Assembly (NCBI RefSeq): GCF_030063445.1
Contig: NZ_JASITD010000029.1
Span: 1-49,779 of the forward strand
Origin: Hymenobacter sp. H14-R3
Lineage (GTDB): Bacteria; Bacteroidota; Bacteroidia; Cytophagales; Hymenobacteraceae
DNA length: 49,779 nucleotides
Direction: 5' to 3'
The notes below the pieces were generated by a model. That model worked only from the letters and a program-made list of their open reading frames with translations, was not told the origin of the DNA and searched no databases. Positions within the stretch are counted from its first letter, which is position 1; every line of letters begins with the position of its first letter. The translations under genes were made by a program, and so were the position numbers. Of the stretch, positions 44,271 to 49,779 are shown piece by piece.

Positions 44271-44310
44271 AAAAAGGCCGGCTTACCCGCATGGGTAGGC
44301 CGGCCTTTTC
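44271..44310 (+). terminator. Intrinsic terminator after the DinB-like gene
   Basis: AAAAAGGCCGGCTTACCC / GGGTAGGCCGGCCTTTT stem with a short loop. Confidence 0.88.
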
Positions 44311-44343
44311 TGTTGCCTATCAACCTGGCTCAAGGTACGTGCG

Positions 44344-44485
44344 CCGGTCCGCTGGCGCAGCCGGCCGACCGATTGACTCGTGCGCCGCCTGGTCAGTCGT
44401 GCGGCCATCGTTCACGCGCCAACCAAGCGGTCGTGCAGGCATCGTTCACGCGACAACCGGTCGGCCGGCTGCGCCGGCGGACCGG
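44344..44485. repeat. MITE-like element with 28-bp inverted ends and a 34-base tandem repeat inside
   Basis: The ends 44344-44371 and 44458-44485 are inverse copies with a single mismatch (CCGGTCCGCTGGCGCAGCC against CCGGTCCGCCGGCGCAGCC, continuing GGCCGACCG). Inside, a unit starting GTCGTGC and containing ATCGTTCACGCG occurs at 44396 and 44430, a period of 34. No ORF. It lies between the DinB terminator and the end of the YtcJ-like gene. Confidence 0.85.
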
Positions 44486-44496
44486 GGGCTGATGGG

Positions 44497-46155
44497 CTAC
44501 TTCTGGCTGAATACGCGCTTACCGCCAATCCAGGTTTGCTGCACGGGAACGGTGCGCAGCTGCTCTTTGGGGGCGGTGAGGAGGTCGGTTTTCAGCACCA
44601 CGAAGTCGGCGAGCATGCCCGGTTTTATCTGGCCTTTGCGCTTCTCCTCGAAGCCGGCGTGGGCGGCCCAGGTGGTCATGCCGCGCAGAGCGTCGGGGCG
44701 GCTGAGGGCGTTTTCCATCTGGAAGCCGCCGGCCGGGTAGTTCTTGGCATCTTGCCGCGCCACGGCCGCGTGGAAGCCGTAGAGCGGGTTTATATCCTCC
44801 ACCGGAAAGTCGGAGCCCAGCGCTACCTGGCCGTATTGCTTCAGCAGCGCCTGGTAGATGTAGGCGGTTTTCAGGCGCGCCGCGCCCAGCCGCTCGCCGG
44901 CCCAATACATATCGGAAGTAGCGTGCGTGGGCTGCACCGAGGGCACAATGTGGTACTGGCCAAACTTCGCAATATCCGAAGGACTAACCACTTGCGCGTG
45001 CTCGATGCGCCAGCGCCGGTCGGGCTGGCCGGCCAGCGCCGCGCCATAAATATCGAGCAGCAGCCGGTTACTGGAGTCGCCGATGGCGTGGGTGTTCATC
45101 TGAAACCTAGTAGCGGCCAGTTCCTTGGCAATGGCCCGGTAGTACCCAGGGTTTTGCAGCAGGAAGCCTTTTTCGGCGGGCCGGTCGGTGTAGGGGGCCA
45201 GCAGCGACGCACCCCGCGAGCCCAGCGCCCCATCGGCATATATCTTGAAGGAGCTAATGGTCAGGTTATCACTGAAATACGGGCCTTTGGGCAAGTAGTA
45301 CGCCTTGTTTTCGGGCGTGGGGTTGAGCATGGCATAGAGCCGCAGGTGCAGCTTGCCGGCCTGCTGCATGGCCGCCATGCGCTCGATATCTTCCCGGTCG
45401 AGGCCGGCATCGGCGAGGCTGGTGAGGCCCACGGCCAGGCAGTTTTGCTGGCCTTGCAGCAGCAGTGCCTCGGCTTCGGCAGCGCTGGGCTCGGGTATTT
45501 TGGTGGCTACGAGCTTCACGGCGTTATCAACCAACAAGCCAGTGAGCTGCCCTTTCGCATCGTGCCCAATCACACCGCCACTAATGGGCGTACGGGCCGT
45601 AACGCCCGCCAAATCCAGCGCCTTTTGGTTGACTAGCGCCGCGTGCCCATCTATTCGGATAAGCAGCACCGGCACGTCGGGAAACAGCGCATCCAGCGTG
45701 TCCTTGGTGGGGTAGTGCTGGCCGGGCCAGTCGTTTTGGTCCCAGCCGCGGCCGGTGAGCCAGGCCGTGCCGGGCTGCTGCTGCCGGTGCTGCGTAAGGC
45801 GGCCCACCGTTTCGGCCCACGAAGCCGCGCCCACCAGGTTAGCCGAACTCAGCCCCAGCGCGTAGCGGTAAAAGTGGCAGTGCGCGTCGTAAAAGCCAGG
45901 GTAGACAAACTGCCCCTCGGCATCCACCGTTTGCGCGGCCTGGTAGCGCCCTCGCAAGTCGGCCGACTTGCCCACGGCCACGAAATGCCCATCGCGCACC
46001 GCAAAGGCTTCGGCCTGGCTGAAAGCAGAATCCACGGTGTACACGTGGGCATTCGTCACCAGCAAGTCAACTACTTCACGCTGAGGCTGGCAGCCAACAA
46101 AGCCAAGCAAACCACCAACTAGCAGAGTACTCCCGAGTTTATAAATAAGCCGCAT
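44497..46155 (-). CDS. YtcJ-like amidohydrolase lipoprotein
   Basis: 552 residues from ATG 46155 (MRLIYKLGSTLLVGGLLGFVGC), which gives a lipoprotein signal with C22; the open frame upstream is non-coding and includes a hairpin. The amidohydrolase N-domain reads LLVTNAHVYTVDSAFSQAEAFAVRDGHFVAVG. Metal ligands are H92-C-H94 in GFYDAHCHFYRY; later sites are MNTHAIGDSSN and the IEHAQVVSP segment. ALGSDFPVEDINPLYG carries the catalytic Asp. This is the YtcJ / DUF-type amidohydrolase 3 subfamily, N-substituted formamide deformylase being one known member. Substrate unknown. Envelope-anchored. Confidence 0.92.
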   Translation of the reverse strand: MRLIYKLGSTLLVGGLLGFVGCQPQREVVDLLVTNAHVYTVDSAFSQAEAFAVRDGHFVAVGKSADLRGRYQAAQTVDAEGQFVYPGFYDAHCHFYRYALGLSSANLVGAASWAETVGRLTQHRQQQPGTAWLTGRGWDQNDWPGQHYPTKDTLDALFPDVPVLLIRIDGHAALVNQKALDLAGVTARTPISGGVIGHDAKGQLTGLLVDNAVKLVATKIPEPSAAEAEALLLQGQQNCLAVGLTSLADAGLDREDIERMAAMQQAGKLHLRLYAMLNPTPENKAYYLPKGPYFSDNLTISSFKIYADGALGSRGASLLAPYTDRPAEKGFLLQNPGYYRAIAKELAATRFQMNTHAIGDSSNRLLLDIYGAALAGQPDRRWRIEHAQVVSPSDIAKFGQYHIVPSVQPTHATSDMYWAGERLGAARLKTAYIYQALLKQYGQVALGSDFPVEDINPLYGFHAAVARQDAKNYPAGGFQMENALSRPDALRGMTTWAAHAGFEEKRKGQIKPGMLADFVVLKTDLLTAPKEQLRTVPVQQTWIGGKRVFSQK

Positions 46156-46205
46156 AGTACAAAAGGGTACGCAAAGTTCAAGGGCTAACCGAAAGGGCAA
46201 AGCTA

Positions 46206-46231
46206 AGCCCGTTCTCGCCAGAGAACGGGCT
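46206..46231 (-). terminator. Hairpin between amn and the YtcJ-like gene
   Basis: AGCCCGTTCTC / GAGAACGGGCT, perfect stem with a four-base loop, no T-run. Probably the 3' end of the AMP nucleosidase transcript. Confidence 0.55.
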
Positions 46232-46343
46232 AGCCCAAACACCCCCAAGCACCTCACAGCGCGCGCCCAAAAAAAAGCGTAGTCAGCCCGCGTAGCGGGC
46301 GTATCTGCGAAATCCGTTAAATCCGTTTGAATCTGCGGTCGGG

Positions 46344-47114
46344 TTAGTCGAATTTCATGTGCTTCACCGACTCGCCCGAGTTCTTGAGCTCCAGCAGCGA
46401 ATCGATGCCGATGGCCAGGTGGCGCTTCACAAAATCGGTAGTCACTTTGGAGTCCGACTCGGCGGTTTTCACGCCCTCGGGCGTCATGGGGTTGTCGCTC
46501 ACGAGTAGCAGCGCACCGTGCGGAATGTCGTTCATGAAGCCGCACACAAAAATGGTGGCCGTTTCCATGTCCACGGCCAGGGCGCGCACACGCTTGAGGT
46601 ACTCCTTAAACTCCTCGTCGTGCTCCCACACCCGGCGGTTGGTGGTGTACACGGTGCCGGTGTAATAGTCCATTTCGTGCTTCTTAATCATCGAAGAAAC
46701 AGCGCGTTGCAACCGGAACGAGGGCAGCGCCGGAATCTCCTTGGGTAGGTAATCATCGGACGTGCCGTCGCCCCGAATGGCCGCGATGGGTAGCACCAGG
46801 TCGCCGAGCTTGGTCTTTTTCAGGCCGCCGCACTTGCCCAAAAACAGCGCCGCCTTGGGCTTGATGGCCGAAAGCAAATCCATGACCGTGGCCGCCATTG
46901 GCGAGCCCATGCCGAAGTTGATGATGGTGATGCCGCCCGAGGTAGCCGACTGCATGGGCTTATCGGTGCCGCGCACCTCCACGCCAAACTGCTCGGCAAA
47001 CATGTACACGTAGTTGCTGAAATTGGTAAGCAGGATGTACTGCCCAAACTCGTGCAGCGCTACGCCGGTATAGCGTGGCAGCCAGTTGTTTACGATGTCT
47101 TCTTTGGTCTTCAT
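46344..47114 (-). CDS. amn: AMP nucleosidase, short bacterial form
   Basis: 256 residues from ATG 47114 (MKTKEDIVNNWLPRYTG). Hydrolyses AMP to adenine and ribose 5-phosphate in the cytoplasm. The PNP/UDP phosphorylase fold is seen in GGITIINFGMGSPMAATVMDLL, ALFLGKCGGLKKTKLGDLVLPIAA, RVRALAVDMETATIFVCGF and LLLVSDNPMTPEGVK. E. coli Amn has an additional N-terminal domain that is absent here; the short form is usual in Bacteroidota (family knowledge). Upstream lies an AGTAAGTTG-like low-complexity tract. Confidence 0.93.
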   Translation of the reverse strand: MKTKEDIVNNWLPRYTGVALHEFGQYILLTNFSNYVYMFAEQFGVEVRGTDKPMQSATSGGITIINFGMGSPMAATVMDLLSAIKPKAALFLGKCGGLKKTKLGDLVLPIAAIRGDGTSDDYLPKEIPALPSFRLQRAVSSMIKKHEMDYYTGTVYTTNRRVWEHDEEFKEYLKRVRALAVDMETATIFVCGFMNDIPHGALLLVSDNPMTPEGVKTAESDSKVTTDFVKRHLAIGIDSLLELKNSGESVKHMKFD

Positions 47115-47180
47115 CAGGAAATGAGTAAGTTGTAAATGCGTAAGTGGGTAAGTTGAAAATGAGTGGGTGGGTGAGCTAAT
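47115..47180. repeat. Low-complexity tract of (A/G)AGTAAGTTG/ATGAGTG-like words
   Basis: Four to five degenerate copies of an AAATGAGTAAGTTG-like word occur head to tail immediately upstream of amn. Comparable short-word tracts are common between Bacteroidota genes; likely slippage DNA. Confidence 0.6.
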
Positions 47181-47215
47181 AGTGTACTCGGTTGCCCAGT
47201 TACTCATTAAAAATA

Positions 47216-47246
47216 AAAAAGCCGCCTACCCAACTGGGTACGGCGG
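47216..47246. terminator. Hairpin between divergent amn and HsdR-N genes
   Basis: AAAAAAGCCGCC / GGCGGC with inner TACCCAACTGGGTA. It lies upstream of both divergent genes, so it is not a simple 3' terminator; it may insulate the two promoters. Confidence 0.5.
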
Positions 47247-47290
47247 CGCGATGGGTGCTGAACCCAGGCGAAATGCGGCAGCCAAACCCA

Positions 47291-47298
47291 TACCTTTG
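47291..47298 (+). promoter_or_regulatory. -7 box TACCTTTG six bases before the start codon
   Basis: Perfect TAnnTTTG directly followed by GAGGTG and the ATG at 47305. Either the mRNA starts at or next to the ATG (leaderless), or the GGAGG at 47297-47301 acts as a ribosome binding site and the box is chance. Confidence 0.4.
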
Positions 47299-47304
47299 GA
47301 GGTG

Positions 47305-47775
47305 ATGCAAGCGTTAGACCTGCCGCCTTTCGACCACAAAATTAGGCAAAATTCGGCGAATATCCCCGAGATATGGGACGAGCTGCGCCGCAAGTACGTG
47401 GTGCTGACCCCCGAAGAGTGGGTGCGGCAGCACGTGGCGCACTACTTAATGCGGCACATGGGCTACCCCCGCGGCCTGCTGAGCCTGGAGCGCGGCCACC
47501 GCTACAACCAGCGCCAGAAGCGCACTGACCTCGTGGCCCTCGGCCCCAACGGCCGCCCCCTGCTGCTGGTAGAGTGCAAGCGCCCCACGGTGGCTATTAC
47601 GCCGGCCGTGGCCAGCCAGGTAGCTACCTACAACCAAACCATGCGCGCCCCGTTGTTGCTGATTACCAATGGCTTGGTGCACTACTGCTGGCAAGTGGAT
47701 TTTGAGCGGGGCGCCAATGAGCGGCTGGCCGAAATCCCTGACTACGATACTGCTAAATTATTGATTGAAAACTAA
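47305..47775 (+). CDS. HsdR-N-type (type I restriction R-subunit N-domain) protein
   Basis: 156 residues from ATG 47305 (MQALDLPPFDHKIRQ). The core VLTPEEWVRQHVAHYLMRHMGYP, QKRTDLVALGPNGRPLLLVECKRP and VASQVATYNQTMRAPLLLITNG matches the HSDR_N_2 domain: D and E-x-K of the PD-(D/E)XK fold are present (RTDLVAL ... LVECKRP). No helicase or methylase is adjacent; the stand-alone short protein occurs widely in Bacteroidota as a housekeeping-like gene of unknown function. The 46-codon longer frame includes a hairpin and is rejected. Confidence 0.87.
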   Translation: MQALDLPPFDHKIRQNSANIPEIWDELRRKYVVLTPEEWVRQHVAHYLMRHMGYPRGLLSLERGHRYNQRQKRTDLVALGPNGRPLLLVECKRPTVAITPAVASQVATYNQTMRAPLLLITNGLVHYCWQVDFERGANERLAEIPDYDTAKLLIEN

Positions 47776-47782
47776 GTACAAG

Positions 47783-47827
47783 AAATTCTGGGTGCCAGCA
47801 GCTGGTTGCTGGCACCCAGAATTTTTT
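47783..47827 (+). terminator. Intrinsic terminator after the HsdR-N gene
   Basis: AAATTCTGGGTGCCAGCA / TGCTGGCACCCAGAATTTTTT, a near-perfect long stem with T-run. Confidence 0.92.
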
Positions 47828-48022
47828 CCTCTTCAATGAAGAATGCTTACCGTGGCGGGCTGCCCTCGTTGGGCAGGCTGCCCGCTCGCCGTCAGAACGA
47901 GCGGCGCGAATAGCGAACGGACAGCCGGCTCAATGCCGGTAGCCCGCCCAATGGCTCCCTGCGCGATTGGGGCTTCAGGTATCGGCAAAAGCTTATGGGC
48001 CAGGGTATTGACGCTAGCGCAT
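47828..48022. other. GC-rich structured intergenic stretch, no gene
   Basis: About 195 bases of a 354-base gene-free interval. It contains small stems (GGGCTGCCC / GGGCAGGCTGCCC, and CGCCGTCAGAACGAGCGGCG), but no complete tRNA shape, no clear promoter and no ORF with family signals. A small RNA is possible but unsupported. Confidence 0.35.
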
Positions 48023-48058
48023 AAAAAAGCCTGCCGGATGCGTATCCGGCAGGCTTTG
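48023..48058 (-). terminator. Intrinsic terminator of ald
   Basis: On the leftward strand AAAGCCTGCCGGATACGC pairs with GCGTATCCGGCAGGC-like inverse sequence and ends in TTTTTTAT. It is 70 bases after the ald stop codon. Confidence 0.85.
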
Positions 48059-48095
48059 GTAGCGGGGGGGGCTGCAAGTTTGTACGTGAGCCGTT

Positions 48096-48125
48096 CTACG
48101 CGCGGACTCGCAGAGTCCACGCTAC
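48096..48125 (-). repeat. Stop-linked 30-base repeat, family 2 copy C
   Basis: On the leftward strand it reads GTAGCGTGGACTCTGCGAG and ends GTCCGCGCGTAG. GCGTGGACTC and GAGTCCGCGC form a ten-pair hairpin with loop TGC. It begins four bases after the ald stop codon, in the sense orientation of ald. Confidence 0.85.
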
Positions 48126-48129
48126 ATTG

Positions 48130-49257
48130 CTATACAGTAGCGCCTTCCAGCACCGAGTTTACGTCCACGAGGGGCAGGTTCCAGGCTTCGGCTACGCCTT
48201 GGTACACCACGTCACCGTGCACCACGTTGAGGCCGAGGCGCAGGGCCGCGTCGCGGCGGCAGGCTTCCTGCCAGCCTTGGTTGGCTAGCTTCACGGCGTA
48301 GGGCAGGGTGGCGTTGGTGAGGGCCAGGGTGCTGGTGTAGGGCACGGCACCGGGCATATTGGCCACGCAGTAATGCACCACGTCATCGATGATGAAGGTG
48401 GGGTCTTCGTGGGTGGTGGGGCGGCAGGTTTCAATGCAGCCACCCTGGTCCACGGCCACGTCGACAAGCACGGTGCCGGGGCGCATGGTCTTGAGCATGT
48501 CGCGGGTGATGAGGTGCGGAGCCTTGGCCCCGGGAATCAGCACGGCACCCACCACGAGGTCGGTGGTTTTGATGGCTTCGCGGATGTTGTACTCGTTGGA
48601 GTACTGCGTCACCACGTTTTTGGGCATGAAATCATCGAGCTCGCGCAAGCGGTTGAGGTTGATGTCCATGATGGTAACCTGCGCGCCGAGGCCGGCGGCT
48701 ACCTTGGCAGCCTGCGTGCCCACGATGCCCGCGCCCAGCACGAGCACGTGCGCGGGCTTCACGCCGGGCACGCCGCCCAGCAAGATGCCGCGGCCTTTGA
48801 GGGGTTTCTCCAGGTACTTGGCTCCTTCCTGCGGGGCCATGCGGCCGGCTACCTCGCTCATCGGAATGAGTAGCGGCAGTGCGCGCGAAGGCAATTCTAC
48901 CGTCTCATAAGCCAGGCAAACCGCCTTGCGCTCAATCATGGCGTGGGTCAGTTCCTCGCCGCTGGCAAAGTGGAAGTAGGTGAACAGCAGCTGGTTCTCC
49001 TTGATGAGCGGGTACTCTTGAGCAATCGGCTCCTTCACCTTGATAATCATCTCGGCTTGGCCGTACACGTCGGCAATAGTGGGCAGCAGCTGCGCCCCAG
49101 CCTGCTCATACTCGGCATCGGAGAAGCCCGAGCCTTCGCCCGCGCTCGCCTGCACCAGCAGCGAATGGCCGTGCTTGCGCAACTCAGCTACGCCGGCGGG
49201 CGTGAGGCCCACGCGGTTTTCATTATTTTTAATTTCCTTCGGAACGCCGATAATCAT
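48130..49257 (-). CDS. ald: Alanine dehydrogenase
   Basis: 375 residues from ATG 49257 (MIIGVPKEIKNNENRVGLTPAGV), the standard family opening; the longer frame is non-coding leader. It reversibly deaminates L-alanine to pyruvate with NAD+. The catalytic Lys and His region is EMIIKVKEPIAQEYPLIKENQLLFTYFHFA. The NAD Rossmann motif VLGAGIVGTQAAKVAAGLGA is around residues 170-190, and VDVAVDQGGCIET near 270 contains the active-site Asp. Length is as expected. On its strand TATCTTTA lies about 45 bases before the start, a one-base-off -7 box. Confidence 0.96.
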   Translation of the reverse strand: MIIGVPKEIKNNENRVGLTPAGVAELRKHGHSLLVQASAGEGSGFSDAEYEQAGAQLLPTIADVYGQAEMIIKVKEPIAQEYPLIKENQLLFTYFHFASGEELTHAMIERKAVCLAYETVELPSRALPLLIPMSEVAGRMAPQEGAKYLEKPLKGRGILLGGVPGVKPAHVLVLGAGIVGTQAAKVAAGLGAQVTIMDINLNRLRELDDFMPKNVVTQYSNEYNIREAIKTTDLVVGAVLIPGAKAPHLITRDMLKTMRPGTVLVDVAVDQGGCIETCRPTTHEDPTFIIDDVVHYCVANMPGAVPYTSTLALTNATLPYAVKLANQGWQEACRRDAALRLGLNVVHGDVVYQGVAEAWNLPLVDVNSVLEGATV

Positions 49258-49659
49258 GGGGCAGGGGAGGGGAGAAGTGGGGGGAGATAACGTGTGGTAA
49301 AGATACGGAAAAGGCTGCCCGCCCGGCCGCGGCCGGGCTTTGGGCAAGGCCGAAAAATAGGCCGTGCGGCTACGTTACCGCAGGTGCCCAAAACGATAAT
49401 TTGGAAACAAAATGAAAATAGTTTATGCCCGGGAGACTGAAAAAATTAAAGGCTTGGTATTCAGGTTTAAGAGCGATAAACTAAGCCTTGCATTAGGTAA
49501 GTGATTGGTTAACAAATACATTTAGTTGTTTAGACGACTGAAATCTGATTATTCTACTTTAAAGTAGAACATTCTTTAGTGCGCTTTTTGAGGCTGGCTT
49601 TTTCCTTTACCCCACCACTTATCTGCTAATGAAACACTTTTTACAACCTTGGCTAGTGC
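49258..49659. other. AT-rich intergenic region with an 18-bp palindrome
   Basis: 402 bases. The ald leader and promoter take the first 100. The remainder is much more AT-rich than the rest of the window and includes the perfect palindrome TTCTACTTTAAAGTAGAA at 49552-49569. It may also contain the end of the IS630-type element; no inverted-repeat end could be fixed. Confidence 0.5.
49552..49569. promoter_or_regulatory. Perfect 18-bp palindrome
   Basis: TTCTACTTT directly joined to AAAGTAGAA, no spacer. The size and symmetry suit a dimeric repressor operator; the AT-rich centre would make a poor terminator. No adjacent gene reads from it within the window except possibly the leftward transposase end. 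Confidence 0.4.
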
Positions 49660-49779
49660 TCAGTCAGGGGAATTAGCTACCCTAATTTTCTGATAGTGGC
49701 GGTCGAGTTTGACGCGGGCTTTTTCGAGGGTAAACTGCCAGTGGACGGTGGCCTGGGCGGCATTGCGCTCGGCTACGCA
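49660..49779 (-). CDS. IS630-type transposase, C-terminal fragment cut by window edge
   Basis: The last 39 residues, ending at TGA 49660-49662. The peptide ERNAAQATVHWQFTLEKAR then VKLDRHYQKI is very like the closing segment of IS630-family transposases (N.....VNWQFTT.DAR.KL..LYP). The rest, including the DDE residues, is outside the window. Family call from memory of that motif. Confidence 0.65.
   Translation of the reverse strand, partial: CVAERNAAQATVHWQFTLEKARVKLDRHYQKIRVANSPD

Noticed and set aside
47216..47304. Upstream extension of the HsdR-N protein by 46 codons
   Set aside because: It would translate through a perfect hairpin and the -7 box; the shorter start gives the usual domain opening.
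47833..48120. Short frames on both strands in the gap between the HsdR-N gene and ald
   Set aside because: They run through a terminator and a family 2 repeat, and show no domain or signal; both strands are open by composition.

Overview
This window reads as a chromosomal segment of a GC-rich Bacteroidota bacterium of the Hymenobacter type (Cytophagales). The grounds are: two secreted proteins with the C-terminal sorting tail of the type IX secretion system; an OmpA protein with thrombospondin type 3 repeats; TAnnTTTG-like -7 promoter boxes with few Shine-Dalgarno sites; and short-form AMP nucleosidase, DUF983 and HsdR-N proteins typical of that phylum. No rRNA, tRNA or CRISPR array was seen. 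This assignment is inference from gene content; no database was searched.

Layout. Both ends run into insertion sequences: the N-terminus of an IS5-type transposase at 1-80 and the C-terminus of an IS630-type transposase at 49660-49779. From 0.1 to 14.9 kb lie mostly ordinary metabolic and envelope genes: zinc alcohol dehydrogenase, GH3 beta-glucosidase, OmpA, a T9SS-sorted alpha/beta hydrolase, a sorbosone-dehydrogenase-like lipoprotein, an amidohydrolase, an MscS channel, an NmrA-like reductase and two tandem small secreted basic proteins. From 15.0 to 22.8 kb is an accessory zone. It holds a decayed VapBC-type module (two related antitoxin-like genes and a vapC with an in-frame amber codon); a very AT-rich pair that includes a membrane-anchored, coiled-coil, Vsr/DUF559-like nuclease candidate; and an intact clpB. 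The clpB is bracketed by a 5' relic of another clpB on the left and a 3' relic on the right. Between each relic and the intact gene sits a two-gene module: an unnamed overlapping pair on the left, and a zeta-toxin-like pair with a frameshifted kinase on the right.

From 22.8 to 37.7 kb follow two DoxX-like membrane proteins, a flavin amine oxidase, two related secreted proteins, a HupE/UreJ-like protein, an M1 metallopeptidase, a T9SS beta-propeller-like protein, an AraC regulator and a DUF983 protein. Next come a three-subunit periplasmic molybdenum hydroxylase (PaoABC type) and a MocA-type nucleotidyltransferase that would make the cytosine dinucleotide cofactor that enzyme class uses. At 38.6-40.8 kb lies a two-gene ATPase plus HNH module that looks like the Septu (PtuAB) anti-phage system. 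It is followed by a DUF2254 membrane protein, an MFS transporter, a DinB-like protein, a YtcJ-like amidohydrolase lipoprotein, AMP nucleosidase, an HsdR-N protein and alanine dehydrogenase.

The intergenic DNA carries several repeat families: long palindromes after stop codons (10.53, 27.59 and 37.73 kb), a 30-base unit that starts in or just after a stop codon in the sense orientation of three unrelated genes (38.47, 42.13 and 48.1 kb), and a MITE-like element with 28-bp inverted ends (44.34 kb). The strongest candidates for something undescribed are the clpB relic-bracketed modules, the AT-rich nuclease pair and the stop-codon-linked repeat.
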